Positions 33,244 through 41,192 of a stretch of DNA of 45,600 nt are shown here, in pieces; positions within the stretch are counted from its first letter, which is position 1; every line of letters starts with the position of its first letter. The stretch lies in contig JAWXUL010000022.1 in the NCBI GenBank assembly GCA_044432725.1, forward strand, positions 1 to 45,600. The letters run 5' to 3'. Under the pieces are notes generated by a model. The model ran no database searches. It saw only the letters and a list, made by a program, of their open reading frames with translations, and was not told where the DNA came from. The translations under genes were made by a program, and so were the position numbers. The stretch is from JAWXUK01 sp044432725. GTDB lineage: Bacteria > Bacillota > Clostridia > Oscillospirales > Oscillospiraceae.

Positions 33244-35217
33244 ATGAATGAAAAGATTCAGGAATTGCGAAAAAAACTAAATGAGGCAAATGCTACCTAT
33301 TATGAGGCAGATGCGCCTGTGTTGTATGATTTTGAATATGATAGCATGATGCGAGAGTTAGAGGAGTTAGAAAAAGCCTATCCCCAATACGACAGCCCTG
33401 ATTCGCCCACAAAGCGTGTAGGGGGAGAAGCCTTGGCGCAATTTGATTCTGTGGAACATAGGGTGCCATTGTCCTCTTTGCAAGATGTTTTTGATTTTGA
33501 AGAGCTATCGGCCTTTGACCAAAGAGTGAAAGCCGTGGTTCCTTCCGTGGAGTATGTGGTAGAACCTAAGATAGATGGGCTTTCTGTGTCACTGGAATAT
33601 GAAAATGGTGTGTTTCTTCGTGGTGCCACCCGTGGCAATGGGGCAGTGGGGGAAGATGTCACAGAAAACTTGAAAACCATTTACAGCATCCCTCTTTCTC
33701 TTGAAAATGCACCTGAAAGATTAGTGGTCCGAGGGGAAGTTTTTATGCCTAAGGTGGTTTTTCATCGTTTAAATAAACAAAGAGAAGAAAACGGTGAGGC
33801 ACTTTTTGCAAATCCAAGAAACGCAGCGGCAGGCTCTATGCGACAACTGGATTCTAAAATCGCTGCCAGTCGGAGATTAGATATTTTGATTTTTAATATT
33901 CAGGAGATTTCTGGAAATTATTTTCAAACACATAGTGAGAGTTTGGATTATTTGAAGAGCTTGGGCTTTCCTGTGAATGGCTATTTTCTGTGTTGTTCTA
34001 TGTCAGAAGTAGAGGAAAAAATTACTGGCATCAATGCAGAGCGAGGGAAATTTTCCTTTGATATTGATGGAGGTGTTGTCAAGGTGAATTCCTTGACAGC
34101 GAGAGAAGAATTAGGCAGCACAGCCAAATTTCCACGTTGGGCAGCTGCTTTTAAATATCCTCCTGAAATCAAGGAGACCCAAGTGAAGGACATCGTCATA
34201 CAAGTGGGGCGGACAGGGGTTTTGACACCAAAGGCAGTATTGGCACCAGTGACACTTGCTGGTACTTCTGTGAGTCATGTCAGTCTGCATAATCAAGATT
34301 TCATCAGCGAAAAAGATATACGCATAGGAGATACTGTCTCGGTGCGAAAAGCTGGGGAAATCATTCCAGAAGTTTTGTCGGTGGTGACAGAAAAAAGACC
34401 TTCGGACACGGTGGCATATCTGCTCCCTGACACTTGTCCTGTTTGTGGAGGCAAAGTGGAAAGAGAGTTGGTGGGGAAAGAAGAAGGCGCCCATCTTCGC
34501 TGTAGCAATATATCATGTCCAGCACAACTCGCACGGAGTGTGGCACATTTTGCCAGCCGAGAGGCAATGGATATTGACGGTTTGGGCATAGCCATTGTGG
34601 AAAATCTTATCTCTGCTTCTTTGGTGAAGACTGTGGCAGATTTATATTTTTTAGACAAGGATCAAGTGGCTTCCTTAGAGCGTATGGGGGAAAAATCAGC
34701 TGTCAAACTGTTGAAAAATTTGGAACTCTCCAAAGAAAATGACTTATCACGATTACTGTTTGCTTTTGGCATTAGACAAGTAGGGCAAAAGGCGAGTAAA
34801 ATATTATCCAAGCATTTTGGTTCTTTGGAAAAAATCCAAGAAGCTACTTTAGAAGAATTGGTAGAAGTGGAAGATATAGGAGAAATCACAGCCAAAAACT
34901 TACAACAATGGCTTGGTGACAACCAAGGATTGATTGCCCAATTACAAGAAGCAAAGGTGAATATGATTGGGGAAACATCCAGTGAAAATCAGCAATTTGC
35001 AGGGATGACCTTTGTGCTGACAGGAGGACTGGAAAAATTCACCAGAGATGAAGCCTCTCGGATGATCGAAGAACGAGGGGGGAAATCCTCTTCTTCTGTA
35101 TCAAAAAAGACAAGCTATGTCATTGCAGGGGAAGGTGCTGGGTCTAAACTGAAAAAAGCACAAGATTTAGGCGTTCATGTTTTGACAGAAGATGAATTTT
35201 TAGGTTTACTTCAATAA
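33244..35217 (+). CDS. ligA: NAD-dependent DNA ligase
   Basis: Seals nicks using NAD. 657 residues: Ia domain, adenylation domain with catalytic Lys109 in KIDG, OB-fold, a four-cysteine zinc finger (C398, C401, C420, C425), helix-hairpin-helix repeats and a C-terminal BRCT domain (about 580-655). ATG 33244 follows AGAGGT; an upstream in-frame ATG at 33172 has no ribosome binding site. The 164-base gap before it includes the palindrome ACTCCT...AGGAGT but no clear promoter. Confidence 0.98.
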   Translation: MNEKIQELRKKLNEANATYYEADAPVLYDFEYDSMMRELEELEKAYPQYDSPDSPTKRVGGEALAQFDSVEHRVPLSSLQDVFDFEELSAFDQRVKAVVPSVEYVVEPKIDGLSVSLEYENGVFLRGATRGNGAVGEDVTENLKTIYSIPLSLENAPERLVVRGEVFMPKVVFHRLNKQREENGEALFANPRNAAAGSMRQLDSKIAASRRLDILIFNIQEISGNYFQTHSESLDYLKSLGFPVNGYFLCCSMSEVEEKITGINAERGKFSFDIDGGVVKVNSLTAREELGSTAKFPRWAAAFKYPPEIKETQVKDIVIQVGRTGVLTPKAVLAPVTLAGTSVSHVSLHNQDFISEKDIRIGDTVSVRKAGEIIPEVLSVVTEKRPSDTVAYLLPDTCPVCGGKVERELVGKEEGAHLRCSNISCPAQLARSVAHFASREAMDIDGLGIAIVENLISASLVKTVADLYFLDKDQVASLERMGEKSAVKLLKNLELSKENDLSRLLFAFGIRQVGQKASKILSKHFGSLEKIQEATLEELVEVEDIGEITAKNLQQWLGDNQGLIAQLQEAKVNMIGETSSENQQFAGMTFVLTGGLEKFTRDEASRMIEERGGKSSSSVSKKTSYVIAGEGAGSKLKKAQDLGVHVLTEDEFLGLLQ

Positions 35218-35247
35218 ACAAATGGGTTCAGAAGAAAGGATATCACG

Positions 35248-36777
35248 ATGGAAACAAAAAAATATGCCTTTCTTGCCAGCCTTTTGGGCGGATATGTGGT
35301 TCATCTCACAGCCTTTGCGAATTTGATTCCCAATGAAGATGGTTTGAGTCGTGTCTATGATACCCAAGAGATGATAGTGTCTGGGAGATGGTTTTTGCAT
35401 TATGCCAGTATGCCACATGGATTTATGCAGATGCCCAGTTTTATTGGTTTTTTGGCGCTGTGCTTTTTGGGATTATCGGCAGTACTCATAGTGGATTTAC
35501 TGAAAATAAACAATAAATATGTGGCAGGACTGATGGGGATGACTTTGGTATCCTTCCCCTCTTTGGGATTTGTTTTTTTGTATTTATTTACAGCTTCGGC
35601 ATACTGTTTGGGGATTTTACTTGCAGTTTTTTCTTTATGGTGTGCTAAAAAAGGTGGGAAGTTTTGGGGACTTGCTGTGCTGTCACTGGCTTTGTCCATG
35701 GGCATTTATCAAGCTTTCGCTCCCTTTGCCATAGGGCTTGCTGTGATTTTAGTGATAGAGGAATTGTTTGACAAAGACAAAAATATGTTGTCTGTGCTAC
35801 AATTTGGGGTAAAGCTTCTGGGCTGTTTGGCTGGAGGAGCGATTCTTTATTATGTGATTTTACATTGCGGATTATGGTTGACAGGTCAAGAACTGTTACC
35901 CTATTTAGGCATGGAAAATACGGGATACCCCTTCAGCTCTCTACCTCGCTTGATTTTGGATTGTTATTTGCAAGTATTCAGACTGTTTTTTCACTCTGGA
36001 CTGAATAATGGCACAAATACCGTCCCCTTGGTTCTCCTGAATTTCATTTGTGTGGGATTTGGACTCTTCGCCACTTTTTCTTGGGCAAAAAAACAAAAAG
36101 AATCTTGGCGAGTGGTTTCCTTGGTGGCTCTTTGTGGGATCTGTCCACTTGCTTTTGGATTTGTACAGATTATTAGTCCATGGACAAGCCCTACGCCTTT
36201 GATGCAGTATCCCTATGTTTTATGCTATGTATTACTGTTATTTTTCTTAGAGAAGAGCAATTTGTTTTCTTCCCAAAAGTTTTTTCATGCAGTGCCAGTG
36301 GTATTCTTGGGGATTTGTCTCAGTGGTTCTTGGCTTTGTAATTTACTTTATACCGCTTCTGCTCAGTCACATCGTGCCACAGAAAGTTATGTGACAAGGA
36401 TGATGTCACGGGTGGAAAGTAGTTCTGGTTATCGTTCTGATATGCCTATTTTAATTATTGGAACAGATGGTGGATTAGAAGAGAGTATTGAAGCATTTGC
36501 CTTCATTGATCATTATAGTATTCCTACTGAGACTCTGTTGTCATTGAACAAGCATATATATTATTATTTAAATGATTGGCTGAATATTCCAGTTCCTGAG
36601 CCAAGTGAAGAGAGCTTTATAGCCATGGCTGAGAGCGAAGCATTTCTGTCCATGCCTTGTTATCCTGATGACGGCAGTGTGGCGATCATTGACGATCAAG
36701 TGGTGGTAAAGGTGGGGGAGGGCTATTTGCCCAAAAGTGACTATGAAATAGCCTATGAAAATAGAGGGAAATCATGA
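35248..36777 (+). CDS. GtrII-like polytopic glucosyltransferase
   Basis: 509 residues with about ten to eleven hydrophobic segments, an early loop NEDGLSRVYDTQEMIVSGRW resembling the acidic catalytic loop of GtrII-type enzymes (PF14264), and a soluble C-terminal part (about 380-509). Such proteins transfer glucose from undecaprenyl-phosphoglucose to a surface polymer outside the membrane. The acceptor here could be a teichoic acid or other wall polysaccharide (inference). ATG 35248 follows AAAGGA. It overlaps nothing and heads the cassette with gtrB- and gtrA-like genes. Confidence 0.85.
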   Translation: METKKYAFLASLLGGYVVHLTAFANLIPNEDGLSRVYDTQEMIVSGRWFLHYASMPHGFMQMPSFIGFLALCFLGLSAVLIVDLLKINNKYVAGLMGMTLVSFPSLGFVFLYLFTASAYCLGILLAVFSLWCAKKGGKFWGLAVLSLALSMGIYQAFAPFAIGLAVILVIEELFDKDKNMLSVLQFGVKLLGCLAGGAILYYVILHCGLWLTGQELLPYLGMENTGYPFSSLPRLILDCYLQVFRLFFHSGLNNGTNTVPLVLLNFICVGFGLFATFSWAKKQKESWRVVSLVALCGICPLAFGFVQIISPWTSPTPLMQYPYVLCYVLLLFFLEKSNLFSSQKFFHAVPVVFLGICLSGSWLCNLLYTASAQSHRATESYVTRMMSRVESSSGYRSDMPILIIGTDGGLEESIEAFAFIDHYSIPTETLLSLNKHIYYYLNDWLNIPVPEPSEESFIAMAESEAFLSMPCYPDDGSVAIIDDQVVVKVGEGYLPKSDYEIAYENRGKS

Positions 36778-36790
36778 AAGGAAGAAAACA

Positions 36791-37750
36791 ATGGTGTTAT
36801 GTAATTCTCGTCGAGAGAAAGATTTATTGTCTGTGGTGGTTCCTGCCTATTGCGAGGAAGAAACAGTCTCTACAGCAGCTAAGACCATTGTTTCTGTTCT
36901 TGAATCAGCCCAAATCCCATTTGAGATTGTCTTTGTAGATGATGGCTCTGGTGATGGTACTTGGCGAAAAATCACGGAACAAAGCGAGATATTTCCCCAA
37001 GTAAGAGGGGTGCGATTTTCTCGTAATTTTGGAAAAGAGGCAGCTATTTTTTCTGGATTAGCACAAAGTAGAGGTGCTTGCACTGTGGTGATTGATTGCG
37101 ATTTGCAACATCCACCAGAAAAAATCATAGAAATGTATGAAAAATGGTTGGAAGGTTTTCAAATTGTGGAAGGCGTGAAGGAAAGTCGTGGAAAAGAAAG
37201 TCTGTTTCATCGTTGTGCTGCCAAGACCTTTTATCAAATGATTAGTAAAAATATGGGCATTGATATGTCCAATGCTTCTGATTTTAAATTATTGGATCGG
37301 CGAGCTGTGGAGGCACTCCTCGCCATTGGGGAAAAGGACGCTTTTTTTCGTGGACTTTCTTCTTGGATTGGTTTTACCACTACGCAAGTGACCTTTGTAG
37401 TACAAGAAAGAGTCGCAGGGGAATCAAAATGGTCCTTATTTTCCTTGGTGAAATATGCTATGCGAAATCTTGCTTCTTTTTCCATCGCTCCACTGCAAGT
37501 GATCCCCTTTTTAGGCTTTGGTTTTCTGCTGATTTCTTTGATTTTTGGAGGCATCGCATTGTATCAGAAATTTAATGGTTTAGCCCTTGATGGTTTTACC
37601 ACAGTCATTTTGCTTTTACTGATTATTGGTGGGATTTTGTTGATTTCTCTGGGCTTTATTGCTTATTATATTGGCAAAATATATACCAGTATTCAAGATA
37701 GACCTCGTTTTATTATAGAAAATGACACAGAAGAAGGGAAAAAAGAATGA
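36791..37750 (+). CDS. GtrB-like GT2 glycosyltransferase (polyprenyl-phosphate glucosyltransferase)
   Basis: 319 residues. The GT2 domain starts LSVVVPAYCEEETV, with VDDGSGDGT and the DxD-type VIDCDLQHPPEKI, then two C-terminal membrane helices (about 240-300), the architecture of GtrB/DPM1-type enzymes that load glucose onto undecaprenyl phosphate. ATG 36791 follows AAAGGAAG at 36777-36784; an upstream in-frame ATG at 36755 lies inside the previous gene. The stop overlaps the gtrA-like start (ATGA). Confidence 0.9.
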   Translation: MVLCNSRREKDLLSVVVPAYCEEETVSTAAKTIVSVLESAQIPFEIVFVDDGSGDGTWRKITEQSEIFPQVRGVRFSRNFGKEAAIFSGLAQSRGACTVVIDCDLQHPPEKIIEMYEKWLEGFQIVEGVKESRGKESLFHRCAAKTFYQMISKNMGIDMSNASDFKLLDRRAVEALLAIGEKDAFFRGLSSWIGFTTTQVTFVVQERVAGESKWSLFSLVKYAMRNLASFSIAPLQVIPFLGFGFLLISLIFGGIALYQKFNGLALDGFTTVILLLLIIGGILLISLGFIAYYIGKIYTSIQDRPRFIIENDTEEGKKE

Positions 37751-38178
37751 AAAAATTTTTGCATCCAACCATGCTGCCCTTTGTGATTGTTGGTATCATC
37801 AATACTTTATTTGGCACAGGGATAATGTTTTTTTGTTCAGAAGTTTTATCCCAAGGTTATTGGGTTTCCAGTGGTGCCAACTATTTTTTTGGTAGCATTT
37901 TAAGTTTTTTTCTCAACAAACATTTCACTTTTCGCTCTGAAGAAAAGGGTTTGAAAGTAGTGTTACGATTTACGTTGAACATTTTAGTTTGTTGGCTACT
38001 TGCCTATGGTATGGCAGAGCCAATGATGTTATATATGTTAAAAAATACTACAATTTCCACCAAAAGACAGGAACAATGTGCTCTTTTATTGGGAATGGTT
38101 CTCTTTGTAGTATTAAATTATTTCGGTCAGCGATTTTTTGCTTTTGCCGAAAAAGGAAAGAAGGAAGATTATGAGTGA
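37747..38178 (+). CDS. GtrA family flippase-like protein
   Basis: 143 residues with four membrane segments, typical of the GtrA/DPMS_TM family thought to flip undecaprenyl-phosphoglucose across the membrane. Includes FGSILSFFLNKHFTF, the family's N-K-x-W/F-T-F motif. It overlaps the GtrB-like gene by four bases and hprK by eight, so the cassette is translationally coupled and runs into hprK. Confidence 0.9.
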   Translation: MKKFLHPTMLPFVIVGIINTLFGTGIMFFCSEVLSQGYWVSSGANYFFGSILSFFLNKHFTFRSEEKGLKVVLRFTLNILVCWLLAYGMAEPMMLYMLKNTTISTKRQEQCALLLGMVLFVVLNYFGQRFFAFAEKGKKEDYE

Positions 38179-39148
38179 AGCAAAAACAGCACCAGAAATC
38201 AAATTAGGAGTGATTATTAAAGAATTTGATTTAGAAGTACTACTGGCGCCAGAAAATTATGAAGAGGTTCCCTTGGAAACATTGGATATCAACCGACCAG
38301 GTTTGCCTTTGGCTGGATTTTTGGATCACTTTGATACCAAACGTCTCCTTGTCATTGGACAAACAGAATACGCCTACATTGAAACAATGGACGCAAAGGA
38401 ACGTCTGGAAGCTTTCGAGCGTCTTTTGTCCTATCCAGTTCCTGGGATTATTTATACCCGTGGGGTGGATCCTTTCCCTGATTTTATCGAAGTGGCTCAA
38501 AAACATGACCGTACAGTCTTACGCTCTCCTATGCCCACTTCTATGTTTATCAGTCAACTGATCAGTAGTTTGTATCGTAATTTGTCTCCTTGTATCACTC
38601 GTTCTGGGGTATTGTTAGAGATTTATGGTGAAGGTGTACTGATTCAGGGGATTTCTGGTGTAGGGAAAAGCGAAGTAGCCATCGAGCTGATTAAGCGTGG
38701 TCATCGTATTATTGCGGATGATGCGGTAGAAATTCAAGAAATCACACCTGGTATTTTAGAAGGTAAAGCCCCTGAGCTGATTGAGCATTATATGGAACTT
38801 CGAGGCATCGGCGTGATTGATGTGAAGCAATTATTTGGTATGGGTGCCATTAAGGCAAAGAAAACCATCGAATTGATTATTATTCTAGAGCCTTGGGATG
38901 ATAACACCCACTATGACCGTTTGGGCTTAGAAGTGACTTATTCTGAACTTTTGGGTGTGGAAATTCCTTCTGTCACCATCCCTGTGAAACCAGGACGAAA
39001 TCTTGCAAGTATCGTTGAAGTGGCTGCTATGAATAACAGAAATAGAGAGATGGGACATAATGCAGCATTGGAATTGACCAAAAAGATGGACAAGCATTTC
39101 AAAGAACAAGAAGCATTGATGAAGCAAAAAAAAGAAAATTCCAAATAA
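38171..39148 (+). CDS. hprK: HPr kinase/phosphorylase
   Basis: Bifunctional sensor that phosphorylates or dephosphorylates Ser46 of HPr, the master switch of carbon catabolite repression in Firmicutes. 325 residues: N-terminal domain, Walker A GISGVGKSE at 160-168, the signature MELRGIGVIDVKQLFG and the C-terminal PVKPGRNLASIVEVAAMN. ATG 38171 follows AAGGAAG and overlaps the end of the gtrA-like gene; the longer in-frame reading has no ribosome binding site. A strong terminator follows. Confidence 0.98.
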   Translation: MSEAKTAPEIKLGVIIKEFDLEVLLAPENYEEVPLETLDINRPGLPLAGFLDHFDTKRLLVIGQTEYAYIETMDAKERLEAFERLLSYPVPGIIYTRGVDPFPDFIEVAQKHDRTVLRSPMPTSMFISQLISSLYRNLSPCITRSGVLLEIYGEGVLIQGISGVGKSEVAIELIKRGHRIIADDAVEIQEITPGILEGKAPELIEHYMELRGIGVIDVKQLFGMGAIKAKKTIELIIILEPWDDNTHYDRLGLEVTYSELLGVEIPSVTIPVKPGRNLASIVEVAAMNNRNREMGHNAALELTKKMDKHFKEQEALMKQKKENSK

Positions 39149-39170
39149 ATTTTCCCATCAAAAAGGAAGA

Positions 39171-39202
39171 AATAGGGTGCCGTCATGGCACCCTATTTTT
39201 TT
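39171..39202. terminator. Bidirectional terminator after hprK
   Basis: An 11-bp perfect stem (AATAGGGTGCC / GGCACCCTATT) with a five-base loop and a T-run on the + side. It overlaps the 3' end of the convergent AddB-like gene. Confidence 0.93.
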
Positions 39203-41192
39203 ATGGACAAAATACTTCATGAGGACAAAATTCACACCAAGGACCTTTGTTTGGGCGATTTTCGTTGCTGTTGATAAAGTCGGTCAAGGCTTCTTGAATC
39301 GCCAAGGTTTTTCCTTCTTTTTTCGGTATATTATGGAGAGAATATTTATTTTCTTTTCCGTGGAATGTGGAAAAGATGGGAAGATTGAAATTTTCAGCGA
39401 GAAATTTTTGTTTTTGTTCAAAGGCAGCTTCGCCAAATAGCCACTTCATTTCCATATGAGAGGGAGCAAAGTCACGAAGGGTGTTATTTCTGGTGATAAT
39501 AGAGTTTCTGAGATAGTTACCAGCTAAAATTCGACATTCTAGACGTTGTTTTTCAGTAAAAAAGGGAAAGAAATGAGAAAATTTGTGATCTGCATCTCGG
39601 ATCAACTGGGGGAGGTTTTCTATTATTTTTTGAGGGAGGTAATCTTCCTCGTTTTGCCAGACATAAAGAACAAGAAGATTTTCATAAAACTTTTCATACA
39701 TATTTTCTTGTAAGAAAAGAGGGGTTTCATTAAAAATATAGCTGAAAATATATCTGTTTGGACATAAAAACGATGATATTGTATGGTATCTGTCATAATG
39801 GATTAAAGGTGTTTTTTGTTTTGGGTGAATCAAGGAAAATTGGCTAGGCGAAATTTCAGGACTGTTGCAATCATCCTTGAAAGAGTGAGGAATAGAAATC
39901 GTTTTTACAATTTCTTTCAGAGATTCTTGAGAAAAACGATAAGAATCCGTCAGAAAATGGGAGAAATCTTCTGCTTTTTTCTGTTCTACTTCAACGGATT
40001 CAAAGACTTGAAATTTTTTCCACAGGGGATTATTTTCTAAGGACTGGAAACGAGAGTGATAGAAAGATTGTATTTTTTCTTCTTGGAACTTGAAAAAATA
40101 AGCCTGTGAATTATTGTAAAAGAGAGATAAATCAGAGAAAATTTCTGTAAAATCTTCCGTTGCATCATGAAATAGTAAAAAAGAAAGGGTGTTTAACTCT
40201 TCGATACATTTGGAGAATTCTTCTAATTCTTGCCATGAAAGATAGTTTTCATCATAAATAGAAAGCAAGTGAAAAGGGATATCAGTGGGAAGTGATGATT
40301 TTTTTCTTTCTATCAAAATTGTCATAAATTCTTTAAATTCACTATGGTTAGAGATATTTTTCAGAAAACTTTCTATTTTATAAAAGGTTCGGAGAAAAGA
40401 AATGGGGAAAATACCACTATGTAGGGCATTTTTTAGATGATAACGATTCCAATTTAGTTCTTCTTTTTCTTTATTCCACAAAGCATGTAAGGAACACAAA
40501 AAAAGATTTTTATCATAGCTTTCAAATTTCTTTATTTCAGCTAAATTCGTGCTTTGATTCATGGAATCCTTTCGGATATTCTCTGTATTATTATTGTTTT
40601 CATTGCCTTGATCTGTTTCCCAAGAGAGAAAAGAGAAGTTTTTTTGATTTGTAATTAAGACAATTTCAAAACCAGCTTTTTCTAAATCATCAAGAAAACG
40701 CAAGGCAAGAGAAGAGAAGTTTTCTATATTCCAGATTAGAATAGTGCTAGGTTTTTCGCATAATATAGGTGTGTATTCTTGTATAATTTCTTCATATTCA
40801 GAAAAAAGAAGGGGAGAAGGAAGCTGAAATAGAGGTATATGGTTGATTTGATTGTAAATTTTGTAAAGGATATCTTCTTTTTCTTCTGCTACAATGTGGA
40901 GTTCTATCATGTGTCTTAGATTTAGAAAAAGAGAAAATATTTCTTTTTTGGAGAATTCTCCTTCTTTTTTTAGTATGGATTCTATTTCTCTAAATTGAGA
41001 TAAAAGTCTGGAATCAGAGAAGGACCAGTCATAAAAAAGCTTTTTATCCTTAAGTAATTGGTTAATTTCTAAAAAACAATCTGATTTTTCATTTGGTGGA
41101 GAGATTTCAGCGTATAGTAGCAAAAAATGAGAAGGGTTTTCAAAAAAAACATTCTCTTGATTGGAAGGTAGTTCCATTGTTTTATATGGCAT
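39201..41192 (-). CDS. AddB-like Fe-S protein with missing nuclease core
   Basis: 663 residues. Residues 150-181 (ILIWNIENFSSLALRFLDDL onward) resemble the inactivated-helicase Walker B region of AddB/RecC proteins. The C-terminal region has the AddB-type four-cysteine Fe-S set: C477 in SSFLCPNRY, then C653, C656 and C662 in WCEFCPHEVFC. The CxxCx5C spacing is that of B. subtilis AddB. The GRIDR...DYK-type nuclease motifs expected between C477 and C653 are not seen, and this interval is about 175 residues against about 320 in AddB. No Walker A at the N-terminus. An Asn/Asp-rich linker lies near 200-215. Strongly AT-rich. ATG 41192 overlaps the helicase stop by 11 bases, with AAAGGA upstream. 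Confidence 0.75.
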   Translation of the reverse strand: MPYKTMELPSNQENVFFENPSHFLLLYAEISPPNEKSDCFLEINQLLKDKKLFYDWSFSDSRLLSQFREIESILKKEGEFSKKEIFSLFLNLRHMIELHIVAEEKEDILYKIYNQINHIPLFQLPSPLLFSEYEEIIQEYTPILCEKPSTILIWNIENFSSLALRFLDDLEKAGFEIVLITNQKNFSFLSWETDQGNENNNNTENIRKDSMNQSTNLAEIKKFESYDKNLFLCSLHALWNKEKEELNWNRYHLKNALHSGIFPISFLRTFYKIESFLKNISNHSEFKEFMTILIERKKSSLPTDIPFHLLSIYDENYLSWQELEEFSKCIEELNTLSFLLFHDATEDFTEIFSDLSLFYNNSQAYFFKFQEEKIQSFYHSRFQSLENNPLWKKFQVFESVEVEQKKAEDFSHFLTDSYRFSQESLKEIVKTISIPHSFKDDCNSPEISPSQFSLIHPKQKTPLIHYDRYHTISSFLCPNRYIFSYIFNETPLFLQENMYEKFYENLLVLYVWQNEEDYLPQKIIENLPQLIRDADHKFSHFFPFFTEKQRLECRILAGNYLRNSIITRNNTLRDFAPSHMEMKWLFGEAAFEQKQKFLAENFNLPIFSTFHGKENKYSLHNIPKKEGKTLAIQEALTDFINSNENRPNKGPWCEFCPHEVFCP

